The position numbers and the translations under genes were made by a program. From Temnopleurus reevesii (lineage: Eukaryota; Echinodermata; Echinoidea; Temnopleuroida; Temnopleuridae), in the NCBI GenBank assembly GCA_036244855.1, contig BQKZ01008308.1:3561-25904 (forward strand): DNA of 22,344 nt, written 5' to 3'. Under the pieces are notes generated by a model, which saw only the letters and a list, made by a program, of their open reading frames with translations, was not told the DNA's origin and searched no databases. This document shows positions 10,501 through 18,000 of the stretch, piece by piece (positions within the stretch are counted from its first letter, which is position 1; each line of letters starts with the position of its first letter).

Positions 10501-10767
10501 GATAGGTAAATGTTACTGTGATTATGAATATGAATCTGCTGTGTTAACCAGATAAATGTAATTTAATATTAAAGGGGAACAGCTCAGTCTGCAATGGCCA
10601 ATGAGATGTGACATATGAACTGAATCATGGTGAATGAAAAGGTGAAAAACTGAAAATGAAAGGAACGTATTTCAAATTCAAACAAAAACAATGCAATGCC
10701 AATGCCGGGGGTATATTCATCAACTTACTTCTCTGTGCTTTTCCTTTATTTCCCCGTCATCAGCCAT
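1525..10767 (-). CDS. HAUS1: HAUS augmin-like complex subunit 1, complete, 8 coding exons
   Basis: Coiled-coil subunit of the eight-member augmin (HAUS) complex, which recruits gamma-tubulin ring complex to spindle microtubules for branching nucleation (family knowledge). Coding exons in minus-strand order: 10767-10729, 9714-9540, 8982-8850, 8278-8144, 6518-6395, 5091-5026, 3799-3680, 1575-1525. They sum to 843 nt, giving 280 aa plus TGA, against about 278 aa in human. All introns are GT-AG and phases agree at every join. Recognisable blocks: WLKELFGDDTIPQYEIN near residues 17-33, FHQSLVSLSQ near 215-224, VSLARVKIEEAKRQL near 250-264, and the C-terminal tail MEAELSRNIDMM near 267-278. Residues about 120-264 are rich in Lys, Glu and Leu, as expected for long helices and coiled coils; the Ser/Gly-rich stretch near 75-95 is probably a loop. 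Gene order is head to head with GFM2. The UTRs and poly(A) site were not identified. Very secure; the short terminal exons are supported by phase and by the matching tail. Confidence 0.96.
1784..1915 (+). pseudogene. Crypton/QRICH1-type N-terminal fragment A, 43 codons
   Basis: The open frame starts at ATG 1784 and stops at TAG 1913-1915. Its middle, EPRFNLVDDDDLEEFISS, resembles the acidic N-terminus (F..V.ED.L..L.E..) of the tyrosine-recombinase-like proteins derived from Crypton elements (QRICH1, ZMYM2, KIAA1958 and many invertebrate relatives). It also aligns with the second fragment at 3616-3269 (RIKFASFDDNDFDGILQDMN). Reading is lost soon after, so no recombinase catalytic domain is present. 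An inverted CCAAT box (ATTGG, 1681-1685) lies about 100 bp upstream. It sits inside HAUS1 intron 7 on the opposite strand. The family call is from memory of the motif style and needs a profile search. Confidence 0.4.
1922..2057. repeat. Imperfect palindrome next to Crypton-like fragment A
   Basis: The left arm (1922-1990) and right arm (1993-2057) are inverted copies with some mismatches and small gaps. Outer ends are AATCAAATATACCA (1922-1935) and its reverse complement (2044-2057). Inner stems contain GAAATTATGGATT and GGCATAG, with a 2-nt centre. It begins 7 nt after the stop of fragment A. It would fold into a long hairpin in RNA or a cruciform in DNA. Confidence 0.85.
2270..2440. other. 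CpG-rich patch in HAUS1 intron 7, no gene recognised
   Basis: This stretch contains many CpG dinucleotides in AT-rich surroundings (for example GCGGGAGAGCGTCGGCC near 2317-2333). A 91-codon plus-strand frame covers it, but its product shows no family I recognise. It could be an old element promoter or a regulatory patch. The rest of intron 7 between 2058 and 3009 is AT-rich, and I see nothing further in it. Confidence 0.3.
3017..3170. repeat. Large palindrome with perfect 46-bp arms, beside Crypton-like fragment B
   Basis: Arms 3047-3092 and 3096-3141 are exact reverse complements of each other, 46 of 46, around a 3-nt loop (TTC, 3093-3095). The stem contains GTATTGCCCGAGTC. Outside it, about 3017-3034 (ATAACACAATATGGAC region) pairs with about 3153-3170 (GTCCATATTGTTATTAT), separated from the inner stem by short unpaired stretches. 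The whole forms a stem of over 60 pairs. Confidence 0.95.
3166..3646 (-). mobile_element. Inverted-repeat-bounded segment carrying Crypton-like fragment B
   Basis: A 24-25 bp inverted repeat bounds it: ATTATTAACC..ATCAGACATCT at 3166-3189 and its complement at 3623-3646, about 22 positions matching. Inside, TTTATTGCCCGCTGT (about 3504-3518) recurs inverted at about 3550-3565. Classical Cryptons lack terminal inverted repeats, so this may be a non-autonomous element that captured the fragment, or coincidental structure. Confidence 0.45.
3269..3616 (-). pseudogene. Crypton/QRICH1-type N-terminal fragment B, 115-codon open frame
   Basis: Residues about 75-114 read RRIKFASFDDNDFDG, then ILQDMNAKNIKKATKQAA, then NILKEYI. 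The N-KKATK-A---L-EY pattern is the hallmark I associate with the N-terminal helical region of Crypton-derived and QRICH1/ZMYM-like proteins, which precedes the tyrosine-recombinase core. A TAG stop follows at once, and no core domain is present. The first 70 residues (Cys/Arg-rich) are probably untranslated leader read through. It lies in HAUS1 intron 7, same strand as HAUS1, and resembles fragment A. It is probably a dead or truncated copy, although a spliced first exon cannot be excluded. Confidence 0.45.
3844..4443. mobile_element. TTAA-flanked fold-back MITE with very long inverted arms
   Basis: TTAA at 3844-3847 and 4440-4443 flanks ends AGGGGAA and TTCCCCT. The inverted arms continue for well over 120 bp: AGATGAACAAACTGTGAAAA is exact at about 3900-3919 and, inverted, at about 4370-4390. 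Symmetry resumes nearer the centre with CATGGAGAACTC near 4030-4041 and its complement near 4234-4245. TTAA targets are typical of piggyBac-type elements, but the termini do not match the usual CCC start, so I leave the superfamily open. It has no coding capacity. It lies in HAUS1 intron 6 (3800-5025); the rest of that intron shows nothing recognisable. Confidence 0.8.
5112..5600. mobile_element. hAT-like MITE between diverged direct repeats
   Basis: The segment 5202-5499 starts CAGGGCTTCAACA and ends TGTTGGAACCCTG, inverted termini of the CAGGG type seen in hAT elements. It contains several CATGACTTTTCC/TTCCATGACT motifs. No 8-bp target duplication is visible. About 5114-5200 and 5508-5600 on either side are diverged direct copies of each other (shared words ATGT-ATACATA-TGTCA, AAAGAAT-AAAAACAT and a terminal AATAAAA). 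The element therefore sits between the copies of a local duplication, or is part of a larger tandem repeat. It lies in HAUS1 intron 5. Confidence 0.5.
5700..6310. other. Less AT-rich stretch in HAUS1 intron 5, nature unknown
   Basis: This part of intron 5 is richer in G+C and CpG than its flanks (for example GCATACCGGTACTGC near 5884-5898). Neither strand holds a long open frame or a protein family I recognise, and I find no internal inverted repeat. It may be an old transposon fragment. The rest of intron 5 holds nothing further. Confidence 0.25.
7074..8060. mobile_element. Decayed inverted-repeat element (candidate)
   Basis: GGGGCTGCCATTTTGTT at about 7268-7284 recurs inverted, with one change, at about 7917-7935. 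At the outer ends, GGGTTCAATCCCCTTTAAGG (about 8043-8062) inverted resembles a decayed TTTAAGGATTCAGCCTC near 7074-7090. The implied element is about 990 bp with eroded arms, and its AAAGGGG end recalls the TTAA element at 3844. No coding sequence was found inside. It occupies most of HAUS1 intron 4 (6519-8143... reading + strand); an AAAT repeat lies at about 7378-7395. Confidence 0.4.
8528..8702. mobile_element. Tigger/pogo-like MITE, 175 bp, TA target duplication
   Basis: The left end CAGTCAAACCTCGTTATAAC (8528-8547) and the right end, inverted, CAGTGAAATCTCGTTATAAA, are terminal inverted repeats of the Tigger/pogo (Tc1-mariner) style. TA flanks both ends (8526-8527 and 8703-8704). Repeats of TTATAACGAG/TTATATCA occur internally. 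It is non-coding and lies in HAUS1 intron 3. A truncated relative is at about 20292-20360. Confidence 0.8.
9715..10728. other. HAUS1 intron 1, no gene recognised
   Basis: About 9890-10280 is open on both strands in places. Its plus-strand frame ends in a low-complexity GAAGAACAAGAACAAGAAG run (about 10224-10243). I recognise no protein family in it and treat the frames as chance. A lone TTAAAGGGGAA at about 10569-10579 resembles the end of the TTAA-flanked element at 3844, without a partner. Confidence 0.4.
10729..10767 (-). CDS. HAUS1: HAUS1 exon 1 (start codon)
   Basis: This 39-nt coding exon encodes 13 residues, MADDGEIKEKHRE, from the ATG at 10767-10765 and ends in phase 0 at a GTAAG donor. 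It is acidic and charged, like the N-terminus of vertebrate HAUS1. The join to exon 2 gives ...KHRE-VRCWLKELFG, which lines up with the family's WLK-IFG motif; that fixes the start choice. It is too short to be seen by ORF length alone. Confidence 0.88.
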
Positions 10768-11518
10768 TGTTGTTCCAAGATTATCAGTGAAAATATAAAT
10801 CCTCAATTGTTGAAGGAGGCAGATTGCATCAAAGTAGATGAATACGAAGAAAAAGAAAACCAAATGCAAAACAAACAGTCTAAAACTAAAAGTAAAACAT
10901 GAACTGATGCAGAATCCAATTTATTTTTGAGATTGCGCGCGCCGCTGAAGTATGGAATGCCAAAAAAGGTTCTAATTTAAACAAAAGTAAACTTTCAGAG
11001 TGTGTATCTTTTTCATAATTTACAAATTTATTGTTCACCCAGGTGTGTATTGAGGGGATGAGTTGGATCGGCTGGATTCTCGTTACATTTTGTAAAATGA
11101 AATAAATCGGAAGATTTTGTATCAAAATTCAGTTGAAGCAAGAAAACAAAACAAAAGTACAAATGATATTCAGACTTTGTTTACATTTGAGTTGAAACTT
11201 TTGGGAGTAGTGATACGATACGATCACATGTATACAAAAAGTTATAAATCATTTGTGGTTTCCAAAGTACTCTGTGTAGAACTTTTAAAAGGTAGTGAAT
11301 ACTTGCATAGCCGGTATAGCCGTGAAATATATTCAATGGGGAATGCTCTTTTCTCAACTAACTAATATAGATTTTATATATGTTCTTTCTCCCTGAGACA
11401 TTTTTTGATAGATACGACTACGTATCGATGTTTTCTTGTTTCATACGTTTCGAAGGTACAAGTAGCTGAAACGAATGTAATAAGATCGTTTCTTGCAATC
11501 TGCCCCTTTTTAGCAGGA

Positions 11519-11556
11519 ATATATATATATATATATACTGTATATATATATATATT
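11519..11556. repeat. (TA)n dinucleotide repeat
   Basis: Two TA runs are separated by a single CTG interruption, so the stretch is itself nearly palindromic and followed by a T run. It lies in the intergenic region upstream of GFM2. Confidence 0.9.
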
Positions 11557-11617
11557 TTTTTAATTTTGGGCTTTACTGCACATGGCATTCCATACATATT
11601 GAGTTACGCAATCGACG

Positions 11618-11736
11618 ATGCCGAGTCAAATGGTCAAGACAAACTCCTGCACAGAATCACTGAAGAAAATGTTCTATTATAACTTTATTTTCCTTTGCCT
11701 TCTTAGCATTTCCGGTAACTCATCATGTGAAAACTT
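11618..11736 (+). other. Possible unassigned first exon with a signal-peptide-like end
   Basis: An ATG at 11618 opens a 40-codon frame whose second half reads MFYYNFIFLCLLSISG, a hydrophobic run like a signal peptide. It meets a strong donor GTAAGT at 11737-11742; without splicing it stops at 11738-11740. The phase after the donor (2) does not fit GFM2 exon 2 (phase 0), so it is not an obvious alternative GFM2 start. It could be a chance ORF, an upstream ORF, or the first exon of a gene not otherwise visible. Confidence 0.2.
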
Positions 11737-11810
11737 GTAAGTCGTTTGGAAAAGATATATACATGTGAATATTCTTAGATCAGACAGAATAAGGTTTCAT
11801 TTTTTGTGTC

Positions 11811-11935
11811 CACCTTCGGCTCCAGCTCCGTACTCGCCTCTGTTCATCGGACGGCAGGCAGCTGGCAGCCCCCGAGGCGCGGGCGAGGTGGCGTCGAGTC
11901 GCTACTGCAAAGACTGACAGACTCTCGCTCTGGAA
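11811..11935. promoter_or_regulatory. CpG-rich block, probable GFM2 core promoter / 5' UTR
   Basis: Within an otherwise AT-rich window this 125-bp stretch is GC-rich and dense in CpG, for example GAGGCGCGGGCGAGG near 11874-11888. It lies about 90-215 bp upstream of the GFM2 start codon. Such short CpG-rich blocks commonly mark transcription start regions of housekeeping genes. No TATA box is evident at a sensible distance. The exact start site cannot be read from sequence. Confidence 0.55.
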
Positions 11936-12026
11936 CTGGAAGGATTGAGCCTTGAGGTTACTGAGCCGCGTTATTTGTTTGTAAATGATAGATAATAGAT
12001 GATCCGATTTAGACCAATAAGTTGAA

Positions 12027-12068
12027 ATGTTGTGGAAGTGTATTAATTTTCAGCGGATGACATCCTTG
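12027..12068 (+). CDS. GFM2: GFM2 exon 1, start of the mitochondrial presequence
   Basis: The ATG at 12027 is preceded in frame by TAA at 12018-12020, so no earlier start exists in this frame. The exon encodes [14 protein letters not shown] and stops at a GTAAGA donor in phase 0. Exon 2 (12551-12611) continues with [20 protein letters not shown]. Together the first 34 residues carry many Arg/Lys, hydrophobic and hydroxylated residues and no Asp or Glu, which is typical of a matrix-targeting presequence. Vertebrate GFM2 also carries an N-terminal extension before the G domain. The exons are poorly conserved by nature, so support comes from phase, splice sites and composition. Confidence 0.8.
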
Positions 12069-15000
12069 GTAAGAACCTGTTTTTTTTATTATTCTAAAAG
12101 CTTTTTTTTTAGTTTGAAATATTTTTGAGCAGAGACTAAGTATACTAACTTAAACGTTTTTTACTCAGTCTCTGCTAATGTTAAAATCTGATGTAATTAG
12201 TATTATTCTTTATGTAGTATTTGATTAAAAGCCTAAAATTAGTTATCCCTCTTTGATATGTTGCCTATAATATATTTTCTGTTCAGTTGTTCTGAGGATA
12301 CACTTCCATGTGTGTTGTTAATTATTCATGAATTGGATTAATTATTATCAACAAGATAGGTGGCAAAATCCTGTACGTTAAGAATTCTGAAAGGTTTATT
12401 CATGAGTGCACGTTTTTATTTTTCCATGCTGGAAATTGGACTGTCAACAAATTTGGCTGCTTACTGAATTTGAATAATGGCATATGTTCATTGGACTAAA
12501 ATTGAATTAATACAGTAAATGATGACCATATTCCTTCCTATTTTTGCCAGGTAAGAGGGAGAGGGATCAGGCAGATATTGTTGAATCAGCATGTAAGGAA
12601 TGCAACTTCTGGTGAGTTCTTGATCTGAATAGATTGATGTATTCAAATTTCACCATTATTCCACATAACATTACATATAATTTCCTTGTTGTTGAATACC
12701 TCCGTAACACAAGATATTGGGGAAGAAAAGTATGGAGAGTCTTTTGAGTCTTTTGTGTAGGAAAAGCACATCTGGCAACCCTAGAAATGAAAAACAATCT
12801 CCATAGTGGGAGGAGTATGCCACACCCTCCCCCTCGTTCGGGCTTGGTCTTGGTCGCTCCGCTCCCTCATCGATGTCTACCTTGGCATCCAAAACCACCC
12901 TCTATGGAAAAAGCTAATTCTGCCCCTGGTGATAAGCATTTACAAAGGACAAATTTTGAAGCAAAAGTCCAGACATTGGAATTCATTGAAATTCAAGTAT
13001 GATTTGTTGAAAGTATTGTGTCCATTCATATCTAAATTTTCTTCTTCTTTTTAATTCTTCTACCACAGGCACAAATGGAGTTGATTTTGAGAAGCTGCGT
13101 AATATAGGCATCCTAGCACACATTGATGCTGGCAAGACCACTACAACAGAGAGGATGCTTTATTACTCTGGAACCACAAGATATTTAGGAGGTGAGTGTG
13201 TAAATGCTTTGCTCAGGACAAGAAGAAAATGGGGATCACTTAGGCTACAGATGCGAATGAGGGTATGGAGAAATCGAGCAACGTAAAAAATACACAGGTG
13301 CACAGGACGATTAGCCCCCTAAACATTAGAAATAGCGCCTGTGAGCACCACCATAGCCCCTCGTAAGTATAACAAATTTTTTTTTACCCGGGTATGGAAG
13401 GGACGAGGAAGGGATTTGTTGAAGGTTAGATTTGAAGATTTGTTGAGATTGTCACTGGAGCAAACGTCCTGGAACTAATTAAACCATTACCTCCTAAATA
13501 ATGATAAAAAGTAGTTGTAGAATGTGATGTAGACTATGATTGGCATACAGTAACTGCAGTCACATCCCTTTGCCTTCCTTTCTACAACGATGCTAACGGT
13601 TCCGGAATGCATTAGGTGCATTTTTATAACAATTCAAGACTTGCTGAGAGTATACCTGTAGTTATGTTTTATTTTTTTCTCTTACAGCTGCATTATTCAT
13701 ATGAAAAATTCAGACCGCATGGATATTTCAGAATATTTGGCAGCTCTGCAAGTGCAATTTCACTGTATTGACAAAAGTTTGATTGATGTCAAAGGGTTAA
13801 TTCAAACATTTATGCCCAAATGCTGAATTCGTTTGAATGATTTTCATTGCTCATTAGATGTTGATGATGGGGACACAGTAACTGATTACATGCCCCAGGA
13901 GAGAAATCGAGGAATCACAATCACCTCAGCAGCCGTCACGTTCTTCTGGAAAGATCACAGAATAAATCTTATAGATACACCTGGTAAGGAGATTAATCAG
14001 AAAGTATTTGTAAAACAGAGTGAATAAAGATTGATGAAAAAATATGTATATTATTATAAATCGCAGCTCAAAAAAGGATCTAAGACAGACAGATTTTATG
14101 CTGGCCAATCCTTTCTGGTGAATCTTGATGAAATTTAGGCATTTTAAAACTTCTTAGTTTGAGAAGTAAAAGTTCAATCATTGAATTAAAGATTGAATTA
14201 AAGATTAATTGAAAATTAAAAAAGGATAAAGTTGCAAGAGATATATCACAACTTATTGAAAAGGACCAATAAAATAATATCACCATTATCCTCTTCCAGG
14301 ACTGATAAATAGGAATCTATTTTCTGTGCCTTTTCATTCACCTGCTCGAGCTCATCTACGATAACCCTGACCATGGAGAATTTTATGATTAAGAACTAAT
14401 CAATTTCAACCAATTTCGCAGATTTTTTAAATAGAATCTAAACTTCAATCTATTTTGCAGGTCATGTTGATTTTACAATGGAGGTTGAGAGATGTCTCAG
14501 GGTTCTGGATGGTGCTGTTACTATCTTAGATGAGTCAGCTGGGGTTGAGGTAGGCTTTAATTTCATTCATGGATGTCATGTCACAATTGTTTAATGACAG
14601 ATCTTTTCATTCTTTTTACACACCAGTTTAGTCCTCTTTGATTTAAATTTCAAAATTTTACTCAAGAAGGCAAGAACCTAACTCGAAATTTTGGCATGAC
14701 CCTTGTTGAGCTTTTACAAATTGTTAATGAGTTTTTGAGATTTTAAGAAATAATTAGGGATGACACCTGGTTTGAGCTCTGTTTTTTAATTTTTTGGGTG
14801 AAATGGAAGGTTAGTCAAAGAATTTTGTCTGATGTAAATATTCATCTTTGGATGATACACACCCTAAAACCCAATATCTCCATCTCTCTCTCTCTCTCTC
14901 AGCATGCAGGAAATGACTATAATTTTTTAGAGACCGAGATAGCTGTATCATTTTAACGTGATTTAAACTTTTTGTAAATGTTCACTTCATTTTTATTGTA

Positions 15001-18000
15001 GGCACAGACATTAACTGTTTGGGACCAAGCTAATCGTCACGCAATCCCTAAGATTGGTTTCCTCAACAAGATGGATAAACCTGGTGCTAACATTGAGATG
15101 TGTCTGACGTCCATAAGAGATAAACTGAAAACTGTTCCATTATTACTTCAGGTTAGTCAATTTCTTTATTTGTAAATGTGTTAAAGGTGAAAGGCAATAG
15201 ATTGAAAATGATCAAGCTGGATAAGCCTAACATTAAGTTGTGTTTGGCATTCATCGATATAAACTCAAGACCATAAAGTTATTTTGCTATGTTCGTTGGC
15301 CACATTTCCTTTTTTCCAAAAGTGTTTTAGATGAGAGGAATTTAAATGGAGATGCAAGTAGTAAGTATTTTGTTATAAAATGTATTTTGTTATTTGCACA
15401 TATTTAATAATGTGGTAATTTATGATCACTACATGCATAAGCTTAGGATACATAACAATTTCTTTCTTTTTTTATTGAATGGAATTGGAAAAGGATGTTA
15501 CTCATTTTCCTTCCGCAAGACATGTATCAACTCAATCCAGGTGGAAGTGAGTACCTTGCAGGAACTCCTGCATTGGAAAGCTTGAGCGCCTCAGCAGCAA
15601 GCTCTGCATACATAACTTGGGTAATAATATGGTTCCATTGAAGTATGGAAGTGCAGCAGAGTATATGCATACATGTATAGTGATTATCCTATATAAATGG
15701 ACCTATTATTAACTTAAAGTAAAAAAAGAGAAAATCTGTGATTTGTGCAGGAAACAGAAAACTTTATTTTCAAATGAATACGAAGATTTCTCCATAATAT
15801 TATTACTTTGAAAAGATATTTGACAAATTCTGGACCTTTGAACTGGTTTTTAACTGGATCTTCTTAAACTGTCAATGTATATAATTTGTGTTAATTTGTC
15901 TCCTTGCAGTTACCAATTGTGCAATCAAAGACAATATCAGCAATCATTGATCTGGTATCACAAGAAGTCATCACTTGGGAGAAGCCAACGAAAGGCTCTG
16001 ATGATGGCTCAAGATTGATTCACCGTCCTTTATCAGAGAGTGAAGATTCCAGCCTTCTATTGAAGGCTAATGAGTCTAGAATAGAACTGATAGAACAGGT
16101 AAATGTAGGAGCTAGATGATGCCCCTACCCCACAAGTAGGCTTATTTTAAATTCCCTTTTTGTTCCTTTCTGATCTATTAAGTCTGCCCCAAGTGGCAAA
16201 GATTATAGGCAAAGCAAAATGTGATTTCTTGTCAGTGGGATCACATTTCGTTTAACTCTTTATAAAAAAAAAAGATTAAGTAAGTATGTTATCATAAATT
16301 GAAGGGACAAATAACTTCTTCTTTCCCGTCATTGTTTGTCTATAGATGAACCATTACAAATTCTTCACTGTCTTCCAATCAAGTTTTTCTTTTATAGAGG
16401 CATACAGCAAATAAACACAGTATATCACACTACCCAAAATAAAAAAAGATAATGATGTCTGGCAACTATGCTGTAGTATTTAGATGTGTGACATGTACTT
16501 TGGAAGGGTCAAGATTTAAAGCCATTCAAGCTTTTTGCATTCCAGATCCTCCTGTAGATATACCTACATACCTGTCAAGTGTCCTGATTTTGTTTTTGAT
16601 TGTCCCAATATTCGTTGCAGGTCCTTATGACCCAACCAGAATTTCTAATCCAGGACGTTATCCCAATATCACCAAAAAATCTTTCCCCCCCAAAAAAGCT
16701 GATACATCAGTAAAAGTCTTTCATAATTGCCACCATTATTTGCCTGGCATATTCAAAAGTTTGATGATTTGAATTTTTTTTCAAGTTGACGGGTATGAAC
16801 CTATCATGAGTCAAGCTAGCATTAAAGATATCTCCTGCCATTAGGTTTTTGAAGTACAGTGGAGTAAATGGCAACAAATTTTGTTCTCTTTGATACCAAT
16901 AGGTTGCAGATTTAGATGATGAGTTTGCGGACAAGATGTTGAGTAATCCTGACTTCCATCCTCTTCATGTGTCTTCCCAAGATGTAAGTTAATTTATCTC
17001 ACTAACTATTTGTGTATTTCATTACAATATGAATTATATGGCTGCTATTTATTTTCTTGTAACTGTAAACTTTCCTATGAGCACATGGGATTCACATTAC
17101 CATTAAAAGAATTTGTTCGATTTGTTCATTGGTTTTAACATCCAGCAATTCTTTGAGAAATTGTTTTACCTGTTGTGCCTGTTACACTAGCAACAACGGC
17201 ATGTGTACAACTTGAAACACACAGTTCCCTGTGTATTCCCTGATTGGGGAAAAGATTTTAAACCCTGCAAATTCTATGGAAATATGCTTTGTTTCAGGTT
17301 ATCAGTGCATTAAGAAGATCTTACATCAAATAGGGTTACCTGTATCATATGGAAGCTCATTGAATACTTTTTGCAACATGGATGACAATTACATGTGTAT
17401 AGACAAAAGTATGAATTCACACTTTTTCAACATTCATGTTCTACATAATTTTTTTCAATTTACAAAAATGTTAATATGGAGGGTTTTGAGACCTTTTCAT
17501 TGATCCATGTTGCAATGATGTATATTGCTGTCCATTATTGTCCATTTTAAGATTCTAGCTGCAATATGGGAGCGTCGTGGTGTAGTGGACCGGACTCTCG
17601 CCTCTTAACTAGAGGGTCGGTGGTTCGAATCTCTCCCAGGGCGTTAATTTCCTTCAGCAAGAAATTTACCCATAGTGTGCTGCACTCAACCCAGATGAGG
17701 TGAATGGGTACCTGGCAGGAATATTTATTCCTTGAAACGCCAAGTGCGCTAATGAAGTGGCTGCCGGGCTAAAGCCAGGGTAATAATGCTGCAATTGTAG
17801 AGCGCTTAGAGAATTCTTAGAGTTGATAAGCGCTATATAAAAGCCGTTCATTATTATTATCAATATACAAGTGAGGATTTTGATAAATTTAATGATAATT
17901 ATTCAGGTTATCAATGCAATAAAAGAGAAGCTCTTTGGCGAACTTGTTGATTTTGCAAGGATTCTAATTTGATGCAAAATAGGTTTATCATTATGGATTG

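Larger units (their letters stand above)
10768..12026. other. HAUS1-GFM2 head-to-head intergenic region
   Basis: About 1.26 kb separates the two start codons. It contains a small CpG cluster (GCGCGCGCCGC near 10935-10945) on the HAUS1 side, a TA dinucleotide run at about 11519-11556, a possible small exon at 11618-11736, and the CpG-rich block at 11811-11935. It presumably includes both 5' UTRs and promoters. I see no other conserved coding sequence in it. Confidence 0.7.

Noticed and set aside
13833..14027. Reading GFM2 exon 4 as an independent ORF starting at ATG 13833
   Set aside because: The real exon begins at 13858 after TTCATTGCTCATTAG; the upstream codons are intron.
17568..17640. 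A functional tRNA gene, because box A and box B are both good
   Set aside because: The ends do not pair as an acceptor stem, and the segment runs straight into a SINE body and (ATT)n tail shared with other copies.
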